The translations under genes were made by a program, and so were the position numbers. The notes below the pieces were generated by a model, which was given only the letters and a program-made list of their open reading frames with translations, did not search any database and was not told the DNA's origin. A stretch of DNA of 64,000 nucleotides. It comes from Actinacidiphila oryziradicis (GTDB lineage Bacteria > Actinomycetota > Actinomycetes > Streptomycetales > Streptomycetaceae). The stretch lies in the NCBI RefSeq assembly GCF_005047355.1, contig NZ_SUMC01000027.1, positions 62,001 to 126,000 of the forward strand, read 5' to 3'. Positions 7,765 to 15,479 of this stretch are shown one piece after another (position 1 is the first letter of the stretch; each line of letters begins with the position of its first letter).

Positions 7765-8808
7765 TCAACACTGAGCGGGAGTGTGTCCTGGCTCGGTGCG
7801 CGCGTCCCGAACGGTGTTGGGTGCGCTGGTTGCCCGCGTTCGCGTACCTGGTGGTGGCACCCGTCGTGCGGGTGGTCCGGTCCGAGGTGGGCGGGTTTCC
7901 TCGCGCCCGAGGGCGTCTGGCCGGGCCTGGGCGCTCCGATGCCCGGCACCATCGCTCTGGTGGTGTGGGGGCGGTGGCGTCCGACGCCGGGCCGGATGTC
8001 CTTGGGCGCGCCGTCCGATCACGATGCTCGCGCAGTCGTGACCGGTGGTCTGGGGGTGGGTGGCGCGCAGCGGGGTGAGCCAGTGCCGCGCGCCCCAGCG
8101 GGAGGTGTACGCCGGATCGACGGCGACGATCGCGATGCCCTGTTCGGCGGCCATGGCGGCCAGGCGGGTGCGTAGTCGGGTGGTGGGGAAGCGGGAGATG
8201 AGCTGCCGGAACCGCTTCTTGCGGCCGTGCCTCTCACGGGTCTTTGATTCGGCGAAGTCCAGGTCCTCGACCACGATCGCGCTCACGCCGGTGCGGCGGG
8301 CCCAGTGCAGCAGCCGGGTCAGGGCGATGGGGGCGCCCCCGGACGAAGTTTGGGGGAGGATCTGCGCGTCACGGTGATCCGCGCTGCCCGACAGGTCGTA
8401 GAAGAACCGGTGGGGTGCGCCGACGGGGTTGCCGTGGACGTCCAGCTGCCAGGCGGCCAGATGATCATCGTTGGCATCCACCCCGGTACAGCCCGCCGCC
8501 AGTGCGGCCTCCAGGGAGAGCTGCGGCACCGGCGCGGGCTGCCAGCAGGCGGTCAGGTACCAGCGGTCGCGGTCCGCGTCGTGGCTGATGGTGTAGGCCA
8601 CGGCCCGGTTGTCGGCGATCCGGTCGGCCCACTGTACGCCCCGGTGTGCGAAGGCCACGGGGGTGGTGAGGGTGTAGCGGACGCGCCCGTCATTGGCCTC
8701 GTGGGCCAGGGGGGTAGGCAGTTTGATACTCACCACTCCGTTGTTGGTGACGCGGATGGTCTCGTTCCCGAAGCGCTTCCCGGACTCGCCGTCCGCGCGC
8801 AGGAACAT
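7765..8808 (-). CDS. TnpB-like RuvC nuclease of an IS200/IS605-type element, N-terminally truncated
   Basis: TnpB proteins are RNA-guided nucleases encoded by IS200/IS605 elements. The 347-residue frame keeps all three RuvC acidic residues in context: G-V-D-A-N-D (Asp111), I-V-V-E-D-L-D-F (Glu181) and G-H-D-C-A-S-I-V (Asp258). V-D-P-A-Y-T-S-R-W-G-A-R-H-W is a TnpB-type segment. No CxxC zinc-ribbon pair is present. Only about 110 residues precede the first RuvC Asp, far fewer than in full-length TnpB, so the N-terminal recognition domains are missing. No TnpA is nearby. The 5' end abuts an unrelated gene remnant at 8823. Probably inactive. Confidence 0.7.
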   Translation of the reverse strand: MFLRADGESGKRFGNETIRVTNNGVVSIKLPTPLAHEANDGRVRYTLTTPVAFAHRGVQWADRIADNRAVAYTISHDADRDRWYLTACWQPAPVPQLSLEAALAAGCTGVDANDDHLAAWQLDVHGNPVGAPHRFFYDLSGSADHRDAQILPQTSSGGAPIALTRLLHWARRTGVSAIVVEDLDFAESKTRERHGRKKRFRQLISRFPTTRLRTRLAAMAAEQGIAIVAVDPAYTSRWGARHWLTPLRATHPQTTGHDCASIVIGRRAQGHPARRRTPPPPHHQSDGAGHRSAQARPDALGREETRPPRTGPPARRVPPPGTRTRATSAPNTVRDARTEPGHTPAQC

Positions 8809-8822
8809 CCGCGCCGCCTCCC

Positions 8823-9035
8823 ACCGCCCCCATCGAGCAACAGGCCGGCAAGAAGTTCGGCTACGCCGATGCCCCCGCGCTCACCCCGGCCGAGATGATC
8901 GATGTCCTGCGCCCCAGCGACGCCGGATACCAGCGCATGGCTCAGGCGTTCTACGGCCCGCTGGACCAGGCATTCAACTGGGCGAATTTGAGGGATTCGG
9001 CGTTGCCTCTTCCGCATTACTGGAACGCGTTCTAG
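8823..9035 (+). pseudogene. C-terminal remnant of an unidentified gene
   Basis: An in-frame stretch on the plus strand has Streptomyces-like codon bias. It reads from about I-E-Q-Q-A-G-K-K-F-G through A-L-T-P-A-E-M-I-D-V-L and G-P-L-D-Q-A-F-N-W-A-N to a stop at 9033-9035. It has no start codon with a ribosome binding site and abruptly meets the truncated TnpB-like gene on its 5' side, so it looks like the tail of a gene cut by the insertion or a deletion. I do not recognise the family. Its last codons overlap the KstR-like box, so the final 15 residues may be fortuitous. Confidence 0.4.
9021..9034. promoter_or_regulatory. KstR-like operator upstream of the FadE26-like gene
   Basis: TGGAACGCGTTCTA matches the KstR consensus TNNAACNNGTTNNA exactly, and with one flanking base on each side forms a nearly perfect 16-bp palindrome. 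It lies 50 bp before the ATG of a steroid-type acyl-CoA dehydrogenase gene, the expected context for KstR control of cholesterol genes. A single copy could be chance: about one exact match to these eight fixed positions is expected in 64 kb. Position is the main argument. Confidence 0.55.
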
Positions 9036-9084
9036 TCTGTGCGCCGTCAAAGCAGGCACCGCAGACCTGACCTCAGGAGGGGCC

Positions 9085-10263
9085 GTGCACCTGGACTACA
9101 CCCCCGACCAGCAGCGGCTGCGCGCCGAACTCCGCGCCTACTTCGCCGGACTGGTGCCGGACAACGCCTACTCCCGCCACACCGAACCGGCCGCCCGCAA
9201 GCGGTTCTACCGCGACACCATCCGCCGCCTCGGCTCCGACGGCTGGCTCGGCGTCGGCTGGCCCGAGGAGTACGGCGGCCGGGGGCTGTCCCCGATGGAG
9301 CAGTTCATCTTTTTCGACGAGGCCGCCCAGGCCGGCGTACCGCTGCCGCTGATGGCGCTCAACACCGTCGGTCCGACGATCATGCAATTCGGCACCGACG
9401 AACAAAGGGCGTACTTCCTGCCGAAAATCCTCTCCGGCGAGATCGACTTCGCGATCGGCTATTCCGAGCCGGACGCCGGAACCGACCTGGCCGCGCTGAA
9501 AACCCGTGCGGTCCGCGACGGCGACACATACATGGTCAACGGCCAGAAGATCTGGACCACCAACGGCGACACCGCCGACTGGGTCTGGCTCGCCGTCCGT
9601 ACCGACCCGGGCGCGCCGCCCCACAAGGGCATCAGCATGCTGCTCGTCCCGACCTCCGACCCCGGGTACTCCTGCACCATCATCAACACCCTCGCCTCGC
9701 ACGACACCACCGCCAGCTATTACGAGGACATCCGGGTACCCGTCACTCGGCGAGTCGGCGAGGAGAACCACGGCTGGCGCCTGATCACCACCCAGCTCAA
9801 CCACGAACGCGTCACCCTCGCCGCCCACGGCACCATGGCCATCCGCGCCCTCCACGACGTACGGCACTGGGCCGCCGACACCAAACTCGCCGACGGCCGA
9901 CGGGTCATCGACCTCGGCTGGGTCCGCGGCCGGCTCGCCCGCACCCACGCCCGCCTCGATGCCATGAAGCTGCTCAACTGGCAGATGGTGGACGCGCTCA
10001 GCCGCTCCACCCTCACCCCGCAGGACGCCTCCGCAGTCAAGGTCTACGGCTCCGAGGCCCGCCGCGACGCCTACGCCTGGCTCATGGAGATCGCCGGCGC
10101 GGCCGGCCCCCTGAAGGAAGGCTCAGCGGGAGCGATACTTCACGGCGAGCTCGAACGCGGCTACCGCAGCGCCGTGATCTTCACCTTCGGCGGCGGCAAC
10201 AACGAGATCCAGCGCGAGATCATCTCCTGGATCGGCCTCGGCATGCCCCGCGTCCGCCGCTGA
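9085..10263 (+). CDS. FadE26/FadE28-like acyl-CoA dehydrogenase (steroid side-chain type)
   Basis: The 392-residue protein starts with D-Y-T-P-D-Q-Q-R-L-R-A-E-L and carries the ACAD motif G-Y-S-E-P-D-A-G-T-D. Its C-terminal region reads F-G-G-G-N-N-E-I-Q-R, so the glutamate of the common F-E-G-T-N motif is missing. N-H-E-R-V at residues 239-243 supplies Glu241, the position used as base in FadE26. Such proteins form alpha2beta2 complexes with a second dehydrogenase (FadE27/FadE29) that act on steroid side-chain CoA esters. No partner gene follows here. ATG at 9085 follows AGGAGGGG. A KstR-like box lies 50 bp upstream. Family call is strong; steroid specificity is inferred. Confidence 0.8.
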   Translation: MHLDYTPDQQRLRAELRAYFAGLVPDNAYSRHTEPAARKRFYRDTIRRLGSDGWLGVGWPEEYGGRGLSPMEQFIFFDEAAQAGVPLPLMALNTVGPTIMQFGTDEQRAYFLPKILSGEIDFAIGYSEPDAGTDLAALKTRAVRDGDTYMVNGQKIWTTNGDTADWVWLAVRTDPGAPPHKGISMLLVPTSDPGYSCTIINTLASHDTTASYYEDIRVPVTRRVGEENHGWRLITTQLNHERVTLAAHGTMAIRALHDVRHWAADTKLADGRRVIDLGWVRGRLARTHARLDAMKLLNWQMVDALSRSTLTPQDASAVKVYGSEARRDAYAWLMEIAGAAGPLKEGSAGAILHGELERGYRSAVIFTFGGGNNEIQREIISWIGLGMPRVRR

Positions 10264-10306
10264 GAAGCTGCGACGAGGATTTTTGGTCGGCACAAAAGAA
10301 TGTCGG

Positions 10307-10323
10307 CCGCCGAGGGGCGGCGG
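10307..10323 (+). terminator. Possible hairpin terminator after the FadE26-like gene
   Basis: CCGCCG-AGGGG-CGGCGG forms a GC-rich stem-loop 44 bp after the stop codon. No T-tract follows, which is common for actinobacterial hairpin terminators but also makes the call weak. Confidence 0.35.
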
Positions 10324-10482
10324 ACACGTTGGAGGCCGTCGAAACCCCGGACCACGTCACGCGTGGGCTGGCGGAAGCCCGGCCCGCAACATGTCAGTTC
10401 GACGCGGTGGTATTCCTGTACAAAGGGGGACGGGTGACGGCGACACGCGCAGACCACCCCTTGCCCTCAGGGAGTCCGGGCC

Positions 10483-11385
10483 GTGGACGCAGCGGTCCGG
10501 GGGCGGGCGCGCTGCCGGGTGGCAGCCCGGCCGTCTGGGCTCTTCGGACCCGACTCGGTCACCTGGCAGTTGCACGGCGACCCGGTGATGTGGCTCGCCG
10601 GGGTACGGGCGCTGTATCTGCAGGCCCTGCATCCGGCCACCGTCCGGGGCGTCACCCAGAACTCCGACTTCCGGAAGGACGCCTGGGGCCGCCTGCTGCG
10701 CACCGCCTCCTTCGTCGGCGCCATCACCTACGGCACGACCCCGGAGGCCGAGCGCGCCGGGGCCAAGGTGCGGGCCATCCACCGCAGGCTGGCCACCACC
10801 GACCCCGGCACCGGCGAGCGCCTCCCGGTCGACACGCCCGAGCTGCTGCTGTGGGTGCACTGCGCCGAGATCGACTCCTACCTCGGTACAGCCCGTCGCT
10901 CCGGCTACCCCCTGACCGACGCCCAGGCCGACCGCTACGTCGATGAGCAGCGCACCGCCGCCCGCCTTGTCGGCCTCGACCCGGAGTCCGTACCCGCCGA
11001 CACCGCCCAGCTCGCCGCCTACTTCGAGAAGGTCCGCCCGGAGCTGGCCGCCACCCCCGAGGCCTATGAGGTCGCAGGCTTTCTCCAGGCCCCTCCGGTC
11101 CCGCGTCTCCTGCTGCCGGCCCGCGCCGTCGTGTGGCGCCGTGCCGCGGGCCTCGCGTACGCGGCCCTGCCGGCCTTCGCGCACGAGTTGTACGGACGCC
11201 CCGCGCCCGCCGCGCCCAGCGTCACCCGGCGGCTGCGCACCACCGGACGCGCGTTGCGCGCCATCCCCCCTTACATACGATGGCAACTCCCGCCCGGCCA
11301 TATCCTGAAGGCGGTCGGCAGACTGGGCCCGGGAACTCAACCGTCCCGGTACAAGTTGAGGGAACAGGCCTGTCATCCGGCCTGA
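10483..11385 (+). CDS. MpaB-family (DUF2236) oxygenase-like protein
   Basis: The 300-residue protein belongs to the MpaB/latex-clearing-protein superfamily of haem b proteins, judged from Q-A-L-H-P-A-T-V-R-G-V, R-T-A-S-F-V-G-A-I-T-Y-G-T and L-L-W-V-H-C-A-E-I-D-S-Y. Histidines in these motifs are candidate haem ligands. A C-terminal stretch of R-R-L-R-T-T-G-R-A-L-R-A-I-P-P is typical of the actinobacterial members. The GTG at 10483 follows GGGAG. It stands alone between a dehydrogenase and a kinase gene, 220 bp after the former. Several such proteins occur in every Streptomyces and their substrates are unknown; no function beyond the superfamily is claimed. Confidence 0.78.
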   Translation: MDAAVRGRARCRVAARPSGLFGPDSVTWQLHGDPVMWLAGVRALYLQALHPATVRGVTQNSDFRKDAWGRLLRTASFVGAITYGTTPEAERAGAKVRAIHRRLATTDPGTGERLPVDTPELLLWVHCAEIDSYLGTARRSGYPLTDAQADRYVDEQRTAARLVGLDPESVPADTAQLAAYFEKVRPELAATPEAYEVAGFLQAPPVPRLLLPARAVVWRRAAGLAYAALPAFAHELYGRPAPAAPSVTRRLRTTGRALRAIPPYIRWQLPPGHILKAVGRLGPGTQPSRYKLREQACHPA

Positions 11386-11475
11386 GGCGCCATCCCGCCC
11401 GGCGGCCATCGCGTTCATAATGAGAGGCGAGGAGAGGGCGCGGAGAGGACAGAACGACGGGGGCGGCGGCGCACG

Positions 11476-13647
11476 ATGGCGGCTGGACACAACGGCAGCG
11501 GCACTCTGATACAGGGCCGGTACCGGCTGGAGGAGCTGATCGGCCGGGGCGGTATGGGCGAGGTGTGGAAGGCGCTCGACGAATCGCTCGGCCGCAAGGT
11601 CGCGGTCAAGTGCCTCAAACCGCTGAGCCTGTCGACGGACACCTCTGTCACCGAAATCCTGCGGGAGCGCTTCCGCCGCGAGGCACGGGTCGCCGCCGCG
11701 TTGCAGCACCGGGGCGTGACCGTCGTCCATGACTTCGGGGAGTACGACGGGGTGCTCTTCCTCGTCATGGAGCTCCTCGACGGCCGTAATCTGATGCAAG
11801 TCCTGGAGGACACCCGGGGCCATCCACTGCCCGTACCCGATGTCGTGGACATCGCGGAGCAGGTCGGGGCGGCCCTCGCGTACACCCATGCCCAGGGCAT
11901 CGTGCACCGTGATCTGAAGCCCGCGAACATTGTCCGGCTCACCGACGGCGCCGTGAAGATCTGTGACTTCGGCATCGCCCGGCTCGGCCACGACATCGGC
12001 TTCACCTCCCGTCTGACCGGCACCGGCATTGCCATGGGCACCCCGCACTACATGTCGCCCGAGCAGATCGGCGGCACCGAGACCGACCATCGCAGCGATC
12101 TGTACTCGCTGGGCTGCGTCCTGTACGAGATCGCCACCGGCGTCCCGCCGTTCGACCTGGACGACGCCTGGTCGGTGCTGGTCGGCCACCGCGACACGCC
12201 GCCCGTCCCGCCACGTGCCCAGCGCCCCGAGTTGCCGGAGGAGCTGGAGCGGCTGATCCTCGACCTGCTCGCCAAGGACCCCGACGACCGGCCTCAGGAC
12301 GCCGCCGACGTCGGCGGTCGGCTCAAGGCTCTGCGCGGCGCCGCCGAAGGCCCGACGCGCCCCGTTGCGGTGGCCACCCGGGAACTGCCCTCCTGGGCAC
12401 GGGGCGTGGCCCACGCCACCCGCTCCCTGCGGCCCGCCAACCAGCTCCACCACCCGTACCAGCCGCCTGAGCTCACCGGCGCCTGGTCCACCAGGCCCAG
12501 CCAGTATCCCGAGCGCCTCGGCGTCCTCGCCGGCCGGCACAGCGCGGGCATCAGCCTCGGGCGGCTCGGCCGCTGGCAGGAGGCGCTGGACACCCACCGG
12601 ACGGTGGCCGCCGAACGCGAGCAGCTGCTCGGCGCCGATCACCCGGACACTCTCACCAGCCAGTACGAAGCCGGGTTCTGTCTCAACTGCCTCGGCCGCC
12701 CCGAGGAAGCGCTGCGCGCCTACGAGCACGTGTCCGCCGCCCGGCAGCGCCTGCTCGGGCCCGACCATCCCGACACCCTCGCCGCCCGGCAGGAGGCCGC
12801 GTACGTCCTTGGCCGGCTCGGCCGCCACCTGGAGGCCCACCAGGGCTACTCCTCCGTGCTCGCCGCCCGAGAGCGCACCATCGGCCCCGAGCACCCCGAC
12901 ACTCTGCGCTGCCGCCACAACCTGGCTTTCAACCTCGGGCGGCTCGGCCGGCTCGAGGAGTCATACGCCATGGCCGCCGATGTCGCCGCCGCCCGCACCC
13001 GTGTGCTCGGCCCGGCCCACCCCGACACCCTTGTCACGCGCTGCGAGGTCGGCTATCTCCTCGGCCGGCTGGCCCGGTGGGACGCCGCTCTTGAGACGTA
13101 CGTCCAGGTCGCCGCCGTGCGCGCCGAAGCCCTCGGCCCCGAGCACCCCGACACCCTCGCCGCGCGCTACGAGGCGGGCATCAGCCTGGGCCGCCTAGGC
13201 CGCAGTGCGGACGCCTTGGAGCTCTACCGCGCTCTCGTCGCCGCCCGCACCCGCACCTCGGGCGCCGGTGACCCGGAGACCCTCCGCGCCCGGCACGGCC
13301 TGGGCGTCAACCTCGGCCGCCTCGGCCGCTGGGAGGAGGCGCTCACCGAGGCCCGCGATGTCGCCGCCATCCGTGAGCGGGTCCTCGGGCCCGATCATCC
13401 CGACACTCTCACCAGCAAGCGTGAGATGGCCGTCGGTTTCGGCTGGCTCGGCCGCTGGTCCACCGCCCTCTCGGTCTACCGCGAGGTGGCCGAAGGCCGT
13501 GAGCGGGTCCTCGGGGCCGCCCACCCCGACACCCTCACCAGCCGCAATGACGAGGCCCACTGCCTTGAGCAGCTCGGGCGCGCCGTGGAGGCACTGACGC
13601 TGTACCGGAGCGTGGCGGCACAGCAGAACGGCCTGCGGCCGCTCTGA
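11476..13647 (+). CDS. Serine/threonine protein kinase with C-terminal TPR array
   Basis: Residues about 15-275 form a Hanks-type kinase: G-R-G-G-M-G-E-V-W glycine loop, Lys45 in V-A-V-K, H-R-D-L-K-P-A-N with catalytic Asp146, and D-F-G with Asp164. The kinase should therefore be active. There is no transmembrane segment, unlike PknB-type sensors. After a linker with P-Y-Q-P-P, the rest (about residues 350-715) is a 42-residue-periodic TPR array, each unit ending in an H-P-D-T-L-like motif. Such arrays are kinesin-light-chain/TPR_10-like. They probably bind partner proteins or substrates. ATG at 11476 follows a purine-rich tract. Upstream and downstream genes give no hint of the pathway. Confidence 0.9.
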   Translation: MAAGHNGSGTLIQGRYRLEELIGRGGMGEVWKALDESLGRKVAVKCLKPLSLSTDTSVTEILRERFRREARVAAALQHRGVTVVHDFGEYDGVLFLVMELLDGRNLMQVLEDTRGHPLPVPDVVDIAEQVGAALAYTHAQGIVHRDLKPANIVRLTDGAVKICDFGIARLGHDIGFTSRLTGTGIAMGTPHYMSPEQIGGTETDHRSDLYSLGCVLYEIATGVPPFDLDDAWSVLVGHRDTPPVPPRAQRPELPEELERLILDLLAKDPDDRPQDAADVGGRLKALRGAAEGPTRPVAVATRELPSWARGVAHATRSLRPANQLHHPYQPPELTGAWSTRPSQYPERLGVLAGRHSAGISLGRLGRWQEALDTHRTVAAEREQLLGADHPDTLTSQYEAGFCLNCLGRPEEALRAYEHVSAARQRLLGPDHPDTLAARQEAAYVLGRLGRHLEAHQGYSSVLAARERTIGPEHPDTLRCRHNLAFNLGRLGRLEESYAMAADVAAARTRVLGPAHPDTLVTRCEVGYLLGRLARWDAALETYVQVAAVRAEALGPEHPDTLAARYEAGISLGRLGRSADALELYRALVAARTRTSGAGDPETLRARHGLGVNLGRLGRWEEALTEARDVAAIRERVLGPDHPDTLTSKREMAVGFGWLGRWSTALSVYREVAEGRERVLGAAHPDTLTSRNDEAHCLEQLGRAVEALTLYRSVAAQQNGLRPL
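12523..13605 (+). repeat. Tandem 126-bp TPR-encoding repeats in the kinase gene
   Basis: Eight copies of a 42-codon unit follow each other, with the H-P-D-T-L codons starting at about 12640, 12766, 12892, 13018, 13144, 13270, 13396 and 13522, exactly 126 bp apart. The sixth copy is the most diverged (D-P-E-T-L). Bases as well as residues are conserved between units, for example in the L-G-R-L-G-R-W segment. That makes unit gain or loss by recombination likely. Confidence 0.85.
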
Positions 13648-14316
13648 CTGGTGTCCGGGGCGGTCCTCCCGGCCTGGTCTTCGCTGATTTGTGCCGGTCG
13701 GGGGCCGCCGCCGTGCTCGGCTCCGGCGCGGTGACGCCGTGGCCGCACCAGCACCAGCGGGAGGCGATCGAGATTGCCCGGCACCGGCGCGAGCGCTGGA
13801 CTGACCGTGGAGAGCGGATCGGGCAAGGGCCTGGCCCGCATCGTGCCGCTCGCGGACCGCCTGCTGCGGTCAACCCCTGGGCGGACAAAGCGGGGTTCAA
13901 GGAACTGGGCCGGGTCAATTCCTCGGCCGCGCCGAACAGTCCGTAGCCGAGCTTTTTGACCTCGCTGTCAGCCGCGCGCTGGCCGGCCTCGCCGATCCCC
14001 GTGGCGGTCGAGGCCCACCGCGCCAAGCTCGAAGCGATTGCCGCGGCTCGGACCCGTGGCTCGATCAGCCGCCGTATCGAGCTCGCCGACCTCATGGCCG
14101 CGCTCCTGGGGCTGGTCACCGCCTGGGCCAATGCCTCCCCGGCCCTCGAATACCTCGCACCCCGGCCGTTGTCCCCGGCCGCCACCAGGCCTTCCACGCC
14201 ACCATGGTCACGGCGGTACAGGCATTCACCGCACTCTGACCCTGACCGAGGCCCCCGCGGCCCGGCCCGCCGGAAGGTGGTCGCGCCGGCCGGGCACCGC
14301 CGCGTCGCGCAAAAAA
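13648..14316 (+). pseudogene. Degraded region containing the tail of a TetR-family regulator
   Basis: No intact gene covers this stretch. Between about 14004 and 14160 one frame reads H-R-A-K-L-E-A-I-A-A-A followed by R-I-E-L-A-D-L-M-A-A-L-L-G-L-V-T-A-W-A-N-A-S, typical of the C-terminal domain of TetR regulators. A second frame then supplies F-H-A-T-M-V-T-A-V-Q-A-F-T-A-L and a stop near 14240. This is what a frameshifted TetR gene would leave. No helix-turn-helix part is recognisable in 13648-13990. The remnant lies directly before the monooxygenase operon and its inverted repeat, so it may be the former local regulator. Confidence 0.45.
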
Positions 14317-14333
14317 TCTGACGCGACGTCAGA
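14317..14333. promoter_or_regulatory. Shared inverted repeat TCTGACG-CGA-CGTCAGA upstream of the NMO operon
   Basis: Perfect 7-bp arms around a 3-bp spacer lie 42 bp before the monooxygenase start codon in a locally A-rich stretch. The same TCTGAC-N5-GTCAGA arrangement occurs at 23531-23547 between fadD19 and echA19. Two copies at related catabolic promoters indicate an operator for one common, probably TetR-type, regulator. Confidence 0.75.
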
Positions 14334-14375
14334 AAATCTCTTCCCCCCGCAAGCGGCCTGCGGCATCCTGCCCCC

Positions 14376-15479
14376 ATGGAGACTCCGCTGAGCAAGCGCC
14401 TTGGCATCGAGCACGCCATCTTCGGCTTCACGCCGTTTCCCGCCGTGGCGGCGGCCATCAGCCGCGCCGGGGGCATGGGGGTGCTCGGCGCCGTGCGCTA
14501 CACCGCGGCTGACGAACTCGCGCGCGGCCTGGACTGGATGGAGGCCCATACCGAGGGCCGCCCGTACGGCCTCGACGTCGTCATGCCGGCCAAGAAGGTC
14601 GAGGGCGTCACGGAGGCCGATATCGAGGCCATGATCCCGCCGGGACACCGGCAGTTCGTCCAGGAGGTGCTCGCGAAGCACGGCGTGCCCGAGCTCGGAC
14701 CGGACGACGCCAACGGCTGGCGGATCACCGGCTGGATGGAGCAGGTCGCCCGCTCCCAGCTGGACGTCGCCTTCGACTACCCGATCCGCCTGCTGGCCAA
14801 CGCCCTCGGATCCCCGCCCGCCGATGTCGTGGAGCGCGCCCACCGCCATGGCATCCCCGTCGCCGCCCTGGCCGGGAGCGCCCGCCACGCCAGGCACCAC
14901 CAGGACGCCGGAATCGACATCGTCGTCGCCCAGGGGTACGAAGCCGGCGGCCACACCGGCGAGATCACCAGCATGGTGCTCGTGCCCGAGGTCGTCAGGG
15001 CCGTGGACCCGCTGCCGGTGCTCGCCGCGGGCGGCATCGGCACCGGTGAGCAGGCGGCGGCCGGATTCGCGCTCGGCGCCCAGGGCGTGTGGCTCGGCTC
15101 GGTCTGGCTCACCACGGCCGAGGCCGAACTGCCCTCGCCCGTGCTCATCGACAAGCTGCTCGCCGCCGGGTCCGGGGACACAGTCCGCTCCCGGGCGCTC
15201 ACCGGCAAACCCGCCCGCCAACTGCGCACGGAGTGGACCGACGCCTGGGAGGACCCGGCGGGCCCCGGCCCGCTCCCGATGCCCCTGCAAGGACTGCTGG
15301 TCGCCGACGCCATCACCCGCATCCAGCGCTACGAGGTCACCCCGCTGCTCGGCACCCCGGTCGGCCAGATCGTCGGCCAGATGAACGAACGGCTCACCGT
15401 CCAGGCCGTGTTCGACGAACTCACCAGCGGCTTCGAGCAGGCCATCGACCGCATCAACCGCATCGCGGGGCGCTCATGA
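14376..15479 (+). CDS. Nitronate monooxygenase family flavoprotein
   Basis: This is a 2-nitropropane dioxygenase-like TIM barrel using FMN, 367 residues long. Visible motifs are R-A-G-G-M-G-V-L-G-A near residue 33, Q-G-Y-E-A-G-G-H-T-G-E (substrate and FMN loop, about residues 189-199) and A-A-G-G-I-G-T-G for phosphate binding. Members of this family recur in actinobacterial steroid and acyl-CoA gene clusters, where their true substrates are mostly unknown. The stop codon overlaps the start of the downstream acyl-CoA synthetase (ATGA), so the two work together. The shared TCTGAC repeat lies upstream. The ribosome binding site is weak. Family is secure; the physiological reaction is not. Confidence 0.85.
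   Translation: METPLSKRLGIEHAIFGFTPFPAVAAAISRAGGMGVLGAVRYTAADELARGLDWMEAHTEGRPYGLDVVMPAKKVEGVTEADIEAMIPPGHRQFVQEVLAKHGVPELGPDDANGWRITGWMEQVARSQLDVAFDYPIRLLANALGSPPADVVERAHRHGIPVAALAGSARHARHHQDAGIDIVVAQGYEAGGHTGEITSMVLVPEVVRAVDPLPVLAAGGIGTGEQAAAGFALGAQGVWLGSVWLTTAEAELPSPVLIDKLLAAGSGDTVRSRALTGKPARQLRTEWTDAWEDPAGPGPLPMPLQGLLVADAITRIQRYEVTPLLGTPVGQIVGQMNERLTVQAVFDELTSGFEQAIDRINRIAGRS

Noticed and set aside
10357..12918. An 853-codon minus-strand frame opposite the MpaB-like and kinase genes
   Set aside because: The opposite strand encodes recognisable kinase and MpaB motifs; the antisense product is low-complexity with no domain.
15089..15475. Upstream extension of the FadD gene in its own frame
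   Set aside because: It lies inside the nitronate monooxygenase gene; the ATG at 15476 in an ATGA overlap is the natural start.
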